Shown: in pieces, positions 53,557-63,430 of the stretch
Layout: each line of letters begins with the position of its first letter
How positions within the stretch are numbered: position 1 is the stretch's first letter
From: Theocolax elegans
Taxonomy: Eukaryota; Arthropoda; Insecta; Hymenoptera; Cerocephalidae
NCBI GenBank assembly: GCA_026168455.1
Contig: CM047427.1
Span: forward strand, 8,860,835-8,924,834
Length of the DNA: 64,000 nucleotides
Reading direction: 5' to 3'
The notes under the pieces: generated by a model
The model's database searches: none
Seen by the model: the letters and a program-made list of their open reading frames with translations, nothing else
Told to the model about the DNA's origin: nothing
Position numbers and translations under genes: made by a program

Positions 53557-55655
53557 ATGGAAGTAGATAATTTTAACACCTTTAAGAATCAAGATTATTT
53601 TGATATAGATATTGTTACACAAAGTGTCTATGAATGCGTTGAAATTCTAAAGAAAACAAAAATCATAACAAACGAAATACCACAAGTAACCAGTTCTGAA
53701 GCGAAGATTTTAGGAAATATATTTGCAAATGCGATTGTAGAAAATATTGATAATTACCAAACTCAAGAAGTCGAAGAACTTTTTGAAGAAAGTGAAATGC
53801 TAGATGAAACCGATATATTTTTAAATGACAATTATGGTACGTCACTTGCACTTACATACATTTGTAATTAAATTATAGTACTTTACGCTATACTGGTGCG
53901 GAAAAGGACGTTTACAACCGAGCAAAGCCAAGGTGGAAAGGCATACAAGACAAGAATTTCTTTTCCGCACTTGTATCGTACGTGATTTTTTAATACGCAA
54001 CGTGTGGAAAGCTCGATTTGGAGCACGTATTTTTCGTAGAAGTGCGACTTTCTACACAGAGTGTCGAAAACGTAATCATCAATTTGTTATCAAACAAATT
54101 CAAACTACATTATCAATTTTTTTTAATATTCAAAAAGAAATAATTCTATTATTTTATGTTTTGCTAATTTTGTATTATTGAATTTGTCCAGAAATTAAAA
54201 AATAATAAATATTCATAAATTTTGTTAGACTCACCGTTCACGTCATCTAATGAGGTAGTGAATTCTCAAGGAAGTGAATACGATTCTACACACGACGAAC
54301 AACACAATTTAAAATCAAAAAGAATTTCACTGAAGCAGAAATTAAAGGCGGTTTTGTTAAGCGAAAGGCATCCGAATTGGAACCTTAAAACTTTGCATTG
54401 AAATGGGTGCTCTTTTCTTGTTAGAAAAGACGAGTTGCAACGTTATAGGAAATGCATACTTCAAGGAGGAACTCAATACGATAAATGTAATGCAATAGAC
54501 GAAGAAACTTATAAAAGATTTTGTGAAGCTAGAGAAAATAAAATTCCTGTAACGACGCGAAACATACAGGAATGGGCGTTGCAAACTGCAATGCCATATC
54601 AATCAGAACAATTTCGATTTTCAGCATCAAGTTCCTGGACGTGCAGATTCAAAAAGAAATATCGAATTCGTCAAAGGAAAGTTACGAGTTTTGTGAAACC
54701 GACAGAACAACGATCCTTTGAAGCTATTCAGATGACCACCGAAAAATTTCAACAAGAATGTCATCAAATAATACCAACATATAATTTAGATCTTGTAATA
54801 AACTCGGATCAAATGGGTTGCGAATATCGTACACCTGTTGAAAGGACCATGGAACATGTCGGAACCAAAAAGGTTGAAGTCTTTTTAGGAGATGTGAATA
54901 AAATTACTCATACGTATACTGCTCAGTATAGCATCACAGCTTCCGGAAAATTAATAAATAAAGTATTTATTTGTTTGCAAGAGCCCACTGGTCATTTCGG
55001 TCCCAGAATCGTACAAGAAATGAAAGAGTTGGAAGAAAGATTAAAAAATGTTATAATAACCAGCTCTAAATCTGGCAAAATGACATCGCAAATTTTTGAT
55101 TATTATACCACAAGCATTTTACAACCTTATGTTAATAATCAAAGATTTTTATATATTATAGATTCATGGACAGGGCAATCAAATGCTAAATTATTTGATA
55201 AATTTATAAATCCATCTGGAGTAAATACTTGTAATTTAAAAGTAATTCCACCTGGTTGTACACCATACTGTCAGCCTCTAGATGTATATTTTCATCGTCA
55301 GATTAAGTTGTTCATAAAAAGACTACAAAATGCAACTTATTTAATTCAGACACAACGACAACTAAATAGTCGAACTGATGCAGTAAAAATGCATTCTCTT
55401 ATTTTAAATCAATTACAAGCTCCTGCTTTTAAAAACATGCTGGAATACGCTTGGTTTGCTGCAAAGCTTATTCCAAACAGAGACATTTTTAGCAGTGTAA
55501 AAGACATTTGCTTTCCTCCAATAGGGAAAATAGTCTGTAAATGCCAAAAAGTTTGTTTTGCTCGGTGTTCTTGGTGTAAAGAATATTTATGTTTTATTTG
55601 CTACTACGATAACTATCACCCTCCTCAGTGCGAACTTTATTTCACAAATTTGTAA
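53557..55655 (+). pseudogene. Pogo/Tigger-type DDE transposase, two exons, one in-frame TGA
   Basis: The product would cut and paste its own transposon. Exon 1 (53557-53836) starts at ATG and is acidic, with no known domain. Its donor ATG|GTACGT joins, in phase 1, to the acceptor TTTGTTAG at 54228; the join restores a Asp codon and one frame of 569 codons. Exon 2 (54229-55655) opens with a Lys-rich helix-turn-helix start (KQKLKAVLLSERHPNWNLKT), is stopped by TGA at 54399-54401 (codon 151), and then continues to 55655. After the stop come a CENPB-like helix-turn-helix part (SWTCRFKKKYRIRQRKVTSF) and the DDE_1 catalytic core. Candidate acids are the Asp of NSDQMG, the Asp of IIDSWTGQSN and the Asp of PPGCTPYCQPLDVYFHRQIK; the last two are 39 residues apart. 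The C-terminus has eight Cys and a His in a zinc-finger-like cluster. The single stop suggests a young pseudogene, a sequencing error or readthrough. Confidence 0.85.
53837..54228 (+). other. Intron of the transposase gene
   Basis: 392 bases bounded by GT (53837-53838, donor GTACGT) and AG (54227-54228, after TTTTGTT). Removing it joins exon 1 and exon 2 in one frame, which strongly supports it. It contains an 11-base inverted pair, GTGCGGAAAAG (53896-53906) and CTTTTCCGCAC (53960-53970). Confidence 0.8.
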
Positions 55656-55659
55656 ATAG

Positions 55660-57580
55660 TTTTTACATTTATTTTAATACTGATAAATGAAGAGTAAACT
55701 ATGTAATTAATTATAATGATCTTCAGTCTATGTAATTAAAAAAGAAAAGCATTGAAAAATGAAAAAAGGTTTATGTTGCTCTGTATGTATCTTCATGCGT
55801 GTGATTCTGCAAAAAAAAGTTCATTGTTACTATGTACAATATTTAGTTTCAATATATTAAAAAAGCTTTTTATTTAAAAAGTAAACATTGATTACAGTGT
55901 ACTTACATTTTTTCCTACTGCTGGTTCTAGACTACAAAATGTAGTAAAGATTCTTTAATTGATAAGAAGATTCTAGACAAGTTGTTATTCCAAATGCACA
56001 TCTGTTCATAGTTACTAATTGAATGATTAGCAATTTTGTGTCTGTCATTCAATTGCATTTTTCTCGTAGTATCTATTCCATCCCCACGTGATAGCTAAAA
56101 TAAAATGAAATTAATTAATTAAAGTGCAATGTTTTAATATTAGTTAACATTAATCATACAAAATCAGTAATTCTTTAATAATATAAATCAATTGTACGCA
56201 GTATAAGTTTGTTCATTTTAATGAAACATTTAACTACTACTTGCTGTTTAATTACTACTGTTTGATTTAAAAAATCTTCAACGTTTGTTGTAACTAAAAA
56301 CATAAAAATGTACTAATGTAACTTATAATTTCTTTAATTTCAAGATTGATCGTTTTTAGATTTTCAGACATCATATTATTACTTTTGCAGAGCTTATCAT
56401 GAATATATTAAAGAAACTTAAAGAAAAAAATTTACCCCAAAATCGTATGATCTTCTTTACAAGTGACGTTCTCAGATAAGCATTTTCGTTCAAAAGAGAT
56501 CAGCTAACACTTGAATTACTCTTGTACTATGCAATTCACGCCGAGCATCACTGAAGTTACTTAACGTCTGTGATTACAGCTTGTTGTGTAACATATACAC
56601 ATATGTTTTAATGTTGAACGTTTTTCTTACAACCTTTCACAACAATTTCTCCAAATTCCAAACTCTTGAAGATGAGGTATAATATATTCAGCTTGAACCT
56701 TGAACCAAAAAAATGTTTTGTTGTATTAGTTTATTTTTTATACAGGCTATTCAATTAAAACAATCAATTTCGACTTTTAATTAAAATACAAATAAATAAA
56801 AAATATGTATACTGTAAGCTTACTAGTTTCCAGTACTTGTTTTGCTTATCCAGTTCAAGAGCTGAATGATAGTTATGGAAATCCAGAACATATCCACACT
56901 GAAAGCTGAATTTGATTGTACGTTTTAAGAAACTGAGGAGGTTCAAAGTTTAATTTAACTCTAGAGTTCCACAACAGTTAAACATTGTTGTCACTCTAAA
57001 ACGAAGTACATCCCAGCTTCACTTCATTCTCTTGAAATATAATTAGAATTTATTAGTAAATAAAATGTTATCAACATACAAATTTTAATTTAAAGTAAGT
57101 TATGAAAATCTTATCTTTCCATTTATCATACTTATTTTTAATAACATTAGAAATCGTATTAAACAAATAGATTTTCTATAAACGTTACTAAAGATATAAA
57201 CAAGATATTTTTACCTTCTGTCGCTTCTTATTTTGGCAGCTATTTGTTTCCAGAATCTGCATAATAGATCCTTGATGTACATTATTAAATTGATTATTTA
57301 CATATTGTCTACGAACTCTTTCAATGCCGAGGAGATTTCACTTTGTAGACTGGAAAACACTGGTCGTATACATAAGCAGAGCCTATAAAAAGATCCAATA
57401 AGCCCTTCCGAGTCCACTCGAACACAGTTGAGCGATCTTCAGTACACTATAAATGCATAGAGTGGTGTAATTAGTCAATTGCTCAAAGTCCTAAGAGTCC
57501 AGCGTTGTGAAAAAATCACCAAATGCAGGCTTTGACGATGTCAGCATATTCAAATGGAGGGAATGCCGTCACACCTGGTC
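55660..57580. other. Non-coding interior of the 7-kb transposon
   Basis: AT-rich with no supported second gene. A minus-strand stretch at about 57515-57575 reads PGVTAFPPFEYADIVKACIW between an AG and a GTGATT donor-like site. It is suggestive of an exon but isolated. Confidence 0.4.
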
Positions 57581-57584
57581 TGAC

Positions 57585-57869
57585 AGAATAGCCTTGTAGT
57601 CCTCGTGCAAAATTGTATAAGAGCCAGAATAGCCTTGTAGTCCTCGTGCAAAATTGTATTATAGCCAGAATAGCCTTGTAGTCCTCATGCAAAATTGTAT
57701 AAGAGCCAGAATAGCCTTGTAGTCCTCGTGCAAAATTGTATTATAGCCAGAATAGCCTTGTAGTCCTCGTGCAAAATTGTATAAGAGCCAGAATAGCCTT
57801 GTAGTCCTCGTGCAAAATTGTATTATAGCCAGAATAGCCTTGTAGTTCTCGTGCAAAATTGTATTACAG
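57585..57869. repeat. 41-bp tandem repeat, 7 copies in an alternating pattern
   Basis: Seven head-to-tail units each begin AGAATAGCCTTGTAGTCCTC and continue GTGCAAAATTGTAT. The variable end alternates strictly, AAGAGCC in units 1, 3 and 5 and TATAGCC in units 2, 4 and 6; unit 7 ends TACAG. The real unit of amplification is therefore an 82-bp dimer. A 65-codon minus-strand open frame through it is a by-product: since 41 is not a multiple of 3, three units give 41 codons. Confidence 0.95.
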
Positions 57870-58121
57870 TTTTCTGAAAATTAAAGATTAATAAATATTT
57901 ACCTTCCACAAGAGGATTACAGGAGCAGTATAACTGACTACAAGAATAGGTTAGATTAGGAGCAATAATATTGTTTTATCCAGCAATATAGCAGCATATA
58001 TTTTTTTATAGTAGCCCTGTAGATGAATCCCGATTTTTACTTTGTGTATGTCCTACTCATCACCAAGCATCCCGTTGAACAGCGAGGAATCCAGTAAAAC
58101 GTTATAACAACGATGCGAGAG

Positions 58122-58144
58122 AGAGCGAAAGAGAGAGAGAGAGA
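58122..58144. repeat. GA-rich microsatellite
   Basis: GA dinucleotide run interrupted by GAAA, read directly. Confidence 0.7.
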
Positions 58145-58393
58145 TATAGAGGCAGCGCGTGACAAACGGATATGATAGACACGAGACTCGAAAGAGTGCA
58201 ACCTGTAAACAGTCACGCAACGACGCAACTTATTAGTCCACATGATACTGTATACGGAACGAATTAATAAAAGATTTACCTGGCATATGTCAGCAATACT
58301 TCTACATCGCCGCTAATCTCCGTCGTCGTCGTATCCGTCGAGCCAGAGACTTTATATTGCCTTATAGAATTCAAACTGTGACGTGCAGACGAT

Positions 58394-58596
58394 CGAGTTT
58401 GCACTCTCTTGTATGCGAGAGAGCGCGCGCGCTGACAGCGCGCTGCGACCAAATTCTACCTTTGTGTACATGCGGCCTGTTGTCCTATTGGCCAAGCGTG
58501 GCAAGCTAATCTGTATCGGATTGCTGGTGAAATAGTAATTGTCGTTGTGCGTCGTCAGTGCGCGCGCTCTCTCGCATACGAGAGAGTTTAAATTCG
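58394..58596. repeat. 203-bp foldback with 43-bp arms next to the right TIR
   Basis: Arms 58394-58436 and 58554-58596 are inverted copies sharing TATGCGAGAGAGCGCGCGC and a CTGAC end. The 117-bp loop is relatively GC-rich and carries a reversed CCAAT box (CTATTGGCC, about 58484-58492). It adjoins the inner edge of the right terminal repeat. CCAAT box, GC content and position would suit a promoter for an outward transcript, which is an inference. Confidence 0.85.
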
Positions 58597-58600
58597 TCTG

Positions 58601-59285
58601 GTTGTGAGGTTATGTAGCAACAATGTGTACAATCAGGTAGGTTTATTGTTAATATTTTTAATATTTATTTTAATAAATTTAAAAGAATACAATATAATTA
58701 GAATGTAGAAACTGATTCTTTTATTACTATTACAGATTTTATCTTTGAACGGCAAACTGTTTGCAGCAAACCAGATGAAATAAAAATCTTTTGTTCAGCT
58801 ATACAAATAACATGTCAATATTTTTTATTGCTAAAGGTGCAGATAATTACATTTATATCCTCTTTATCTGATTGACAACTCCAAACAAGAATGGTAATTC
58901 CAGTTCACACATAGTAAGTACTGCATTTTTTCAAACATAGCTATTATTGCAATTAACGCCTTTACTGTATTTTTAAAACAAATTTATTTAAAACCACACA
59001 TTTGCAAAATAAATATTGGCAATTATTAGATAATAATTTATTACATTTTCCATTGCAATAGATTTGCAGCGCCACATAAGCAATTGGACAAAGTTTATAA
59101 AGTTCTGTAAACGTATCAAGGTAATGTAAAATAGATATAAATTAAACAAACTAAAATATTTTGTAAATCACAAATCAAGAGGCATTGGCAAGTCATACGG
59201 GTGGTTTCATACTTTATTAGGCTTACATTAATATCTCCTAAAATTTCAGCAAGATCTGGGATCCGAAGGCCTGGTGCACTCCTTG
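58601..59285. repeat. Right long terminal inverted repeat of the 7-kb transposon
   Basis: Inverse of 52263-52946. Read outward on the plus strand it contains a donor-like CAG|GTAGGT (exon end 58636) and an acceptor ATTACAG (58735), at the same relative places as in the left arm. The outer end is GGTGCACTCCTTG at 59273-59285, followed by TTA. Confidence 0.9.
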
Positions 59286-59286
59286 T

Positions 59287-59308
59287 TAGTCGCGCTTTTG
59301 CGACTAGT
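59287..59308. repeat. Small hairpin just outside the transposon
   Basis: TAGTCGC and GCGACTA form a 7-bp stem over a GCTTTT loop, directly after the right end of the transposon. Confidence 0.7.
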
Positions 59309-59449
59309 ACCTTTCATTACACAATACACCCATATTTATAATCTCGCACAAACTTACAGCATTATTTCCCTACCATTCACACAACCACTTCCCGCAATCA
59401 TTTTCCTATATTTCCTCAATCCGACCATCACATTATTAATTGTTCCTAT

Positions 59450-59820
59450 TGATTCAGTATTGATTCTGTGATGAACTCATTATGGAATTAATAAATAATA
59501 GCTACTGATATTGATCAAAATCAATGCTGACTCAGTAGTAAGTTCTCACCAAAACGCAAAACTGATTTCTTACTGAATTAGTACAAAATCAGTAATGAAT
59601 CAATGTTGTATCATTACGGAATCAGTACTGTATCAATTTTGAAATTATTCAATTAAAGAAGGGCAATGTGCCCTTAAAAATTCAGTATTTAATCAATTCA
59701 GGATCAGTGTCAAATCAATACCCTGTTAAAAAAATTCACGCTGATTTAGTACTGATTTCTCTAAAAAATAAATAAAATAAATTTTTTTAAATAATTCTCT
59801 AAAAAAATTAGATAAAAAAT
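59450..59820. repeat. Degenerate TCAGTA-rich short-motif cluster
   Basis: Motifs of the type ATTGATTCAGTA, ATCAGTACTG and AATCAATG recur in both orientations over about 300 bases. The cluster includes the perfect hairpin AAGGGCA-ATG-TGCCCTT at about 59658-59674. No gene. It resembles the interior of a decayed MITE, with no ends defined. Confidence 0.5.
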
Positions 59821-60056
59821 CTACGAGGCGAGACAATCTGGACGACGCGCCGAGAGTGTCTCGCCTCGTAGATATCCACCGATATGTTATAAAGAATCAC
59901 ATAACATATTGTAACAAATTTTACATTTTTTTTATAGCTGTGTTTGTGTAGGTAAACCGTAAATTATTTTTAGTCATATATACATAAAAAATACTTTTTC
60001 TCGCTACGCTGCGGCGACTGATTATTGTCGCGTAGAACCTTCGTGGCGAGACACTC

Positions 60057-60640
60057 TCGGCGTATTGTTTAGATTGTCTCGCCTCGTAGATATCCATCGA
60101 GAACTAAAACGCAAACACATAATTTATTGTTACAAATTTTATATTCTTATTGTAGCAGTGTTTGTGAAGGTAAACCGTAAATTATTTTTAGTATTATATT
60201 CGCAAAAAATAGTTTTTCTCGGACAGCTGCTTTTTAGTTCTCGATGGATATCTACAAGGCGAGACAATCTGAACGACGCGACGAGAGTGTCTCGCCTCGT
60301 AGGTATCCACCGATATATTATAAGCAAACACATAATATATTGTAACAAATTTTACATTTTTTTATAGGCAGTGTTTGTGTAGGTGAACCGAAAATTATTT
60401 TTAGAATTTTTTAAATACACAAATAATACTTTTTCTCGGATGGCTCCTTTTAGTTCTCGATGGATATCTACGAGGCGAGAAAATCTGGACGACGCGCCGA
60501 GTGTGTCTCGCCTCGTAGATATCCGACGTTATGTTATAAGGAATCGCACAATATATTGTAACAAATTTTACATTTTTTTTATATCTGTGTTTGTGTAGGT
60601 AAACCGAAAATTATTTTTAGTAATATATACACAAAAAATA
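60057..60640. repeat. Higher-order duplication, first copy
   Basis: About 580 bases, spanning 2.7 satellite units, are repeated almost exactly at about 60653-61223. Differences are mainly single-base insertions or deletions, for example CGTATTGTTTAG against CGTATGTTTAG. Confidence 0.8.
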
Positions 60641-60652
60641 CCTCGGCGTATG

Positions 60653-61223
60653 TTTAGATTGTCTCGCTAGATATCCATCGAGAACTAAAACGCAAACAAC
60701 ATAATTTATTGTTATCAAATTTTATATTCTTATTGTAGCAGTGTTGTGAAGGTAAACCGTAAATTATTTTTAGTATTATATTCGCAAAAAAATAGTTTTT
60801 CTCGGACAGCTGCTTTTTAGTTCTCGCTGGATATCTACAAGGCGAGACAATCTGAACGACGCGACGAGAGTGTCTCGCCTCGTAGGTATCCACCGATATA
60901 TTATAAGCAAACACATAATATATTGTAACAAATTTTACATTTTTTTATAGCAGTGTTTGTGTAGGTGAACCGAAAATTATTTTTAGAATTTTTTAAATAC
61001 ACAAATAATACTTTTTCTCGGATGGCTCCTTTTTAGTTCTCGATGGATATCTACGAGGCGAGAAAATCTGGACGACGCGCCGAGTGTGTCTCGCCTCGTA
61101 GATATCCGACGTTATGTTATAAGGAATCGCACAATATATGTAACAAATTTTACATTTTTTTTTATATCTGTGTTTGTGTAGGTAAACCGAAAATTATTTT
61201 TAGTAATATATACACAAAAAATA
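60653..61223. repeat. Higher-order duplication, second copy
   Basis: Near-identical to 60057-60640. Its first hairpin is shortened, CGCCTCGTAGATATCC being reduced to CGCTAGATATCC. Confidence 0.8.
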
Positions 61224-61789
61224 CTTTTTCTCGGATAGCTGCTTTTTAGTTCTCGATGGATATGTACAAGGCGAGACAATCTGAACGACGCGCCGAGAGT
61301 GTCTCGCCTCGTAGATATCCTCCGATATGTTATAAAGAAACACATAATATATTGTAACAAATTTTATATTTTTTCTATAGCAGTGTTTGTGTAGGTAAAC
61401 CGAAAATTATTTTTAGTCATATATACACAGTAATACTATTTCTTGGAAGACCTCAGCGATTGATTATTTTCGCGGATAACCTTCGAGACGAGACACGCTC
61501 GGCGCGTCGCTGAGATTGTCTCGCCTCGCAGGTATCCGTCGAATAGCTATTAAATTATTACTAATTACTGCACAATGTTATGGAGTGGTATCGATTTTTA
61601 TTTTCTTACTATCATTTTGTCCTTATTGATATTTTGAAATTTTCGGTTACTATATAGTCAACGTTAAACTATCCGAATTGACATAAAAAAACCAACGAAA
61701 TACGGTATTTCAAATAAAAGTGATAAAAGTGGAAGCACATTCTTTTTTAGAACTGACGCTAACGGGGAAACGTTTATTTCCATCCCTAA

Positions 61790-63200
61790 TATGTGATACA
61801 AGCTTTCTACCGTCTTAGTATTCATCGTATTTTTCTTTTAATTTTTTGTCGTGCACTTTTGTCGGCTTTTTTAGTATTCCAACTTTTACCAATATCGTGA
61901 AATTATATATGTGCACCGCATATCTTAGGAAACAGTCCAGTTTTTACAATATTAAATTAAATCGTTGTTGCCTGTTGACAATGAGCGGTTATGTTTCAAC
62001 TCGAATTTTTCAAATTTAACAACATTTTATCATAAATTCAACTTTTGTACTTGTTATACATTTAAAATGTATATTAAAAATATGCCTTTAATCTGTTTTC
62101 TAGCTGCCATTGTGTTAAATAATTGGAATTAAACAAATAGTGCACCCAACATTCAGTGTCGACATAGTACAATGTATTTGAAAGTACGATGTGCGTGCGG
62201 CAGACGGCCCAAATCGATGCACGCACCTCCTATAGAATCCGTCGCTGTAGACAGAGAGAGGTTATGTTTCAATTCGTATTTTTCAAATTTTAACGATATA
62301 TAGCCATAAATTCAACTTTTGTACTTGTAATTTACTCTAAATCTATACTAAAAATGTACCTCTATCCCGTTTTGTAGCTGTCATTATGTTAAGTAATTCG
62401 AATTAAACAAATAATGCACCTAACATTCAGTGTTGGTACATTACGATGTATTTGAAAGTACGATGTGCGTGCGGTAAACGGCCCGATCGTGCACGGACCT
62501 CCTATAGAATCCGTCGCCCATTCCACCACGAATGAAATAAGACATAGCTGGAAACGCTTAGCATCGCCACCTACTGGTGGATTTTCAAACTACGTAGCTA
62601 AACTTTTTCTTACTCTTCGGTCTGCTAAATTGCACATTTTTAGAAGGAATGAATATCTTTTTTATTTTTCAATTAATTTTTCAATCGATTATGTATTCCT
62701 CTAGTTTTTACTGAAAAATGATTCTAAGATAATGTAAAATGTTGCCTCTACTTTGTTTCTTGATGCTTGTAATTGCAATCTTTATTTATTTCCATCACAA
62801 ATATCTAGTACCAGCTTCCCAACGTCTTTGTATCAGTGGTATTTTTCAAATTATTTCTTGGTCGTGCACTTTTGACTGTTTTTTTTTTAGTGTTCCAACA
62901 TTTATCAATATCATGAAATTATGCGTCTGCACTGTATTTGTTAGAAATCTATCCAGTTTTTACAAAATTCAATTAAATCGTTGTTGCCTGTTAACTAAAA
63001 GAGGTTATGTTTGAGATCGTATTTTTCTAATTATATGCACATTTTAGCACAATTTAAACATTTGTACTTATAATTTATTTAATATATGTATTACAAATAT
63101 GCCTCCACTGCGTTTATAGGTTATCATTGTATTAGATAATAGTAATAGGAGAAATAGTGCGTGTAATATACAGGTGTCGGCATAGTAGGATTTAATTCAG
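61790..63200. repeat. Duplicated ~270-bp repeat, three copies with a shared upstream block
   Basis: Copies at about 61985-62250, 62260-62520 and 62999-63200 share GGTTATGTTT, CAACTTTTGTACTTGT-like, ATAATGCACC-like and CAGTGTxGxxATA motifs. The first two also end with the same GCGTGCGG...CCTCCTATAGAATCCGTCGC block. A preceding block at about 61790-61977 (GTCGTGCACTTTTG, CCAGTTTTTACAA, TCGTTGTTGCCTGTT) recurs at about 62797-62994. So a block-plus-repeat unit was duplicated, with about 270 unrelated bases between. No coding product is supported. Confidence 0.8.
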
Positions 63201-63266
63201 GTATGGCATCCCCTTAACGTATAGGCTTGTCACGCTGAACAACCGAGTTGGAATCTTAGCAAGGGT

Positions 63267-63267
<1 letters not shown>

Positions 63268-63299
<32 letters not shown>
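63268..63299. repeat. Poly(T) run of about 30
   Basis: Uninterrupted T run. It could be the reversed poly(A) tail of a minus-strand retroelement or a length-variable homopolymer; no element body was recognised beside it. Confidence 0.8.
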
Positions 63300-63306
<7 letters not shown>

Positions 63307-63430
63307 TGTTTTCTTATTTTTATAAAATATAATTTGATAAATTCATGTCCCTGTCCGAGCGCCAAATTTATGTGACGTACATACTTTTGTATCACATATA
63401 AAATACCTGAAAATTATAAGTGTTGGAAAA

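Larger units (their letters stand above)
52263..59285. mobile_element. 7.0-kb DNA transposon with about 685-bp TIRs and TTA flanks
   Basis: Long inverted repeats at 52263-52946 and 58601-59285 enclose a DDE transposase gene. The termini are CAAGGAGTGCACC and its inverse GGTGCACTCCTTG. Outside them similarity stops at once. Directly outside both ends stands TTA (52260-52262 and 59286-59288), a good candidate for a 3-bp target-site duplication. Pogo/Tigger elements normally duplicate TA and have short TIRs, so a 3-bp TTA and very long TIRs are unusual. The inside holds the transposase, two hairpins and a tandem repeat; 55700-57580 shows no second gene. An alternative is two inverted copies of one 685-bp repeat that happen to flank a separate transposase. 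Confidence 0.75.
59821..61545. repeat. Hairpin satellite: about eight tandem units of ~214 bp
   Basis: The spacer motif TAACAAATTTTACAT-like recurs at about 59910, 60127, 60342, 60556, 60711, 60925, 61138 and 61352, giving a period of about 214 bp with one short unit (155 bp). Each unit has a strong stem-loop with arms such as GATATCTACGAGGCGAGACA and its inverse, a 20-25 base loop containing GACGACGCGCCGAG, and a spacer with GTGTTTGTGTAGGT and CCGAAAATTATTTTTAG. The loop is inverted in the units near 60050 and 61490 and in the partial unit near 60650. Open frames crossing the array repeat the same peptide in different frames and are not genes. Confidence 0.9.

Noticed and set aside
53933..54181. 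82-codon open frame inside the transposase intron
   Set aside because: It lies between well-supported splice sites and shows no domain; an intronic chance frame.
57659..57856. 65-codon minus-strand open frame with repeating peptide
   Set aside because: It is the 41-bp tandem repeat read in rotating frames; no start context or domain.
59286..59312. Possible Helitron 3' end (hairpin followed by CTAG)
   Set aside because: The CTAG overlaps the hairpin arm instead of lying about 10 bases beyond it, and no matching 5' TC end or Rep/helicase was seen.
60065..61360. Several open frames of 68-100 codons across the hairpin satellite
   Set aside because: They are tandem-repeat translations appearing on both strands with the same peptide fragments.
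62560..62585. CCACCTACTGGTGG, reminiscent of a CTCF-like site
   Set aside because: It is a short palindrome that lacks the full consensus; a single occurrence is weak evidence.
63200..63220. CATCCCCTTAA resembling the right end of the TTAA MITE
   Set aside because: Only 11 bases match and no internal MITE similarity or left end is present.
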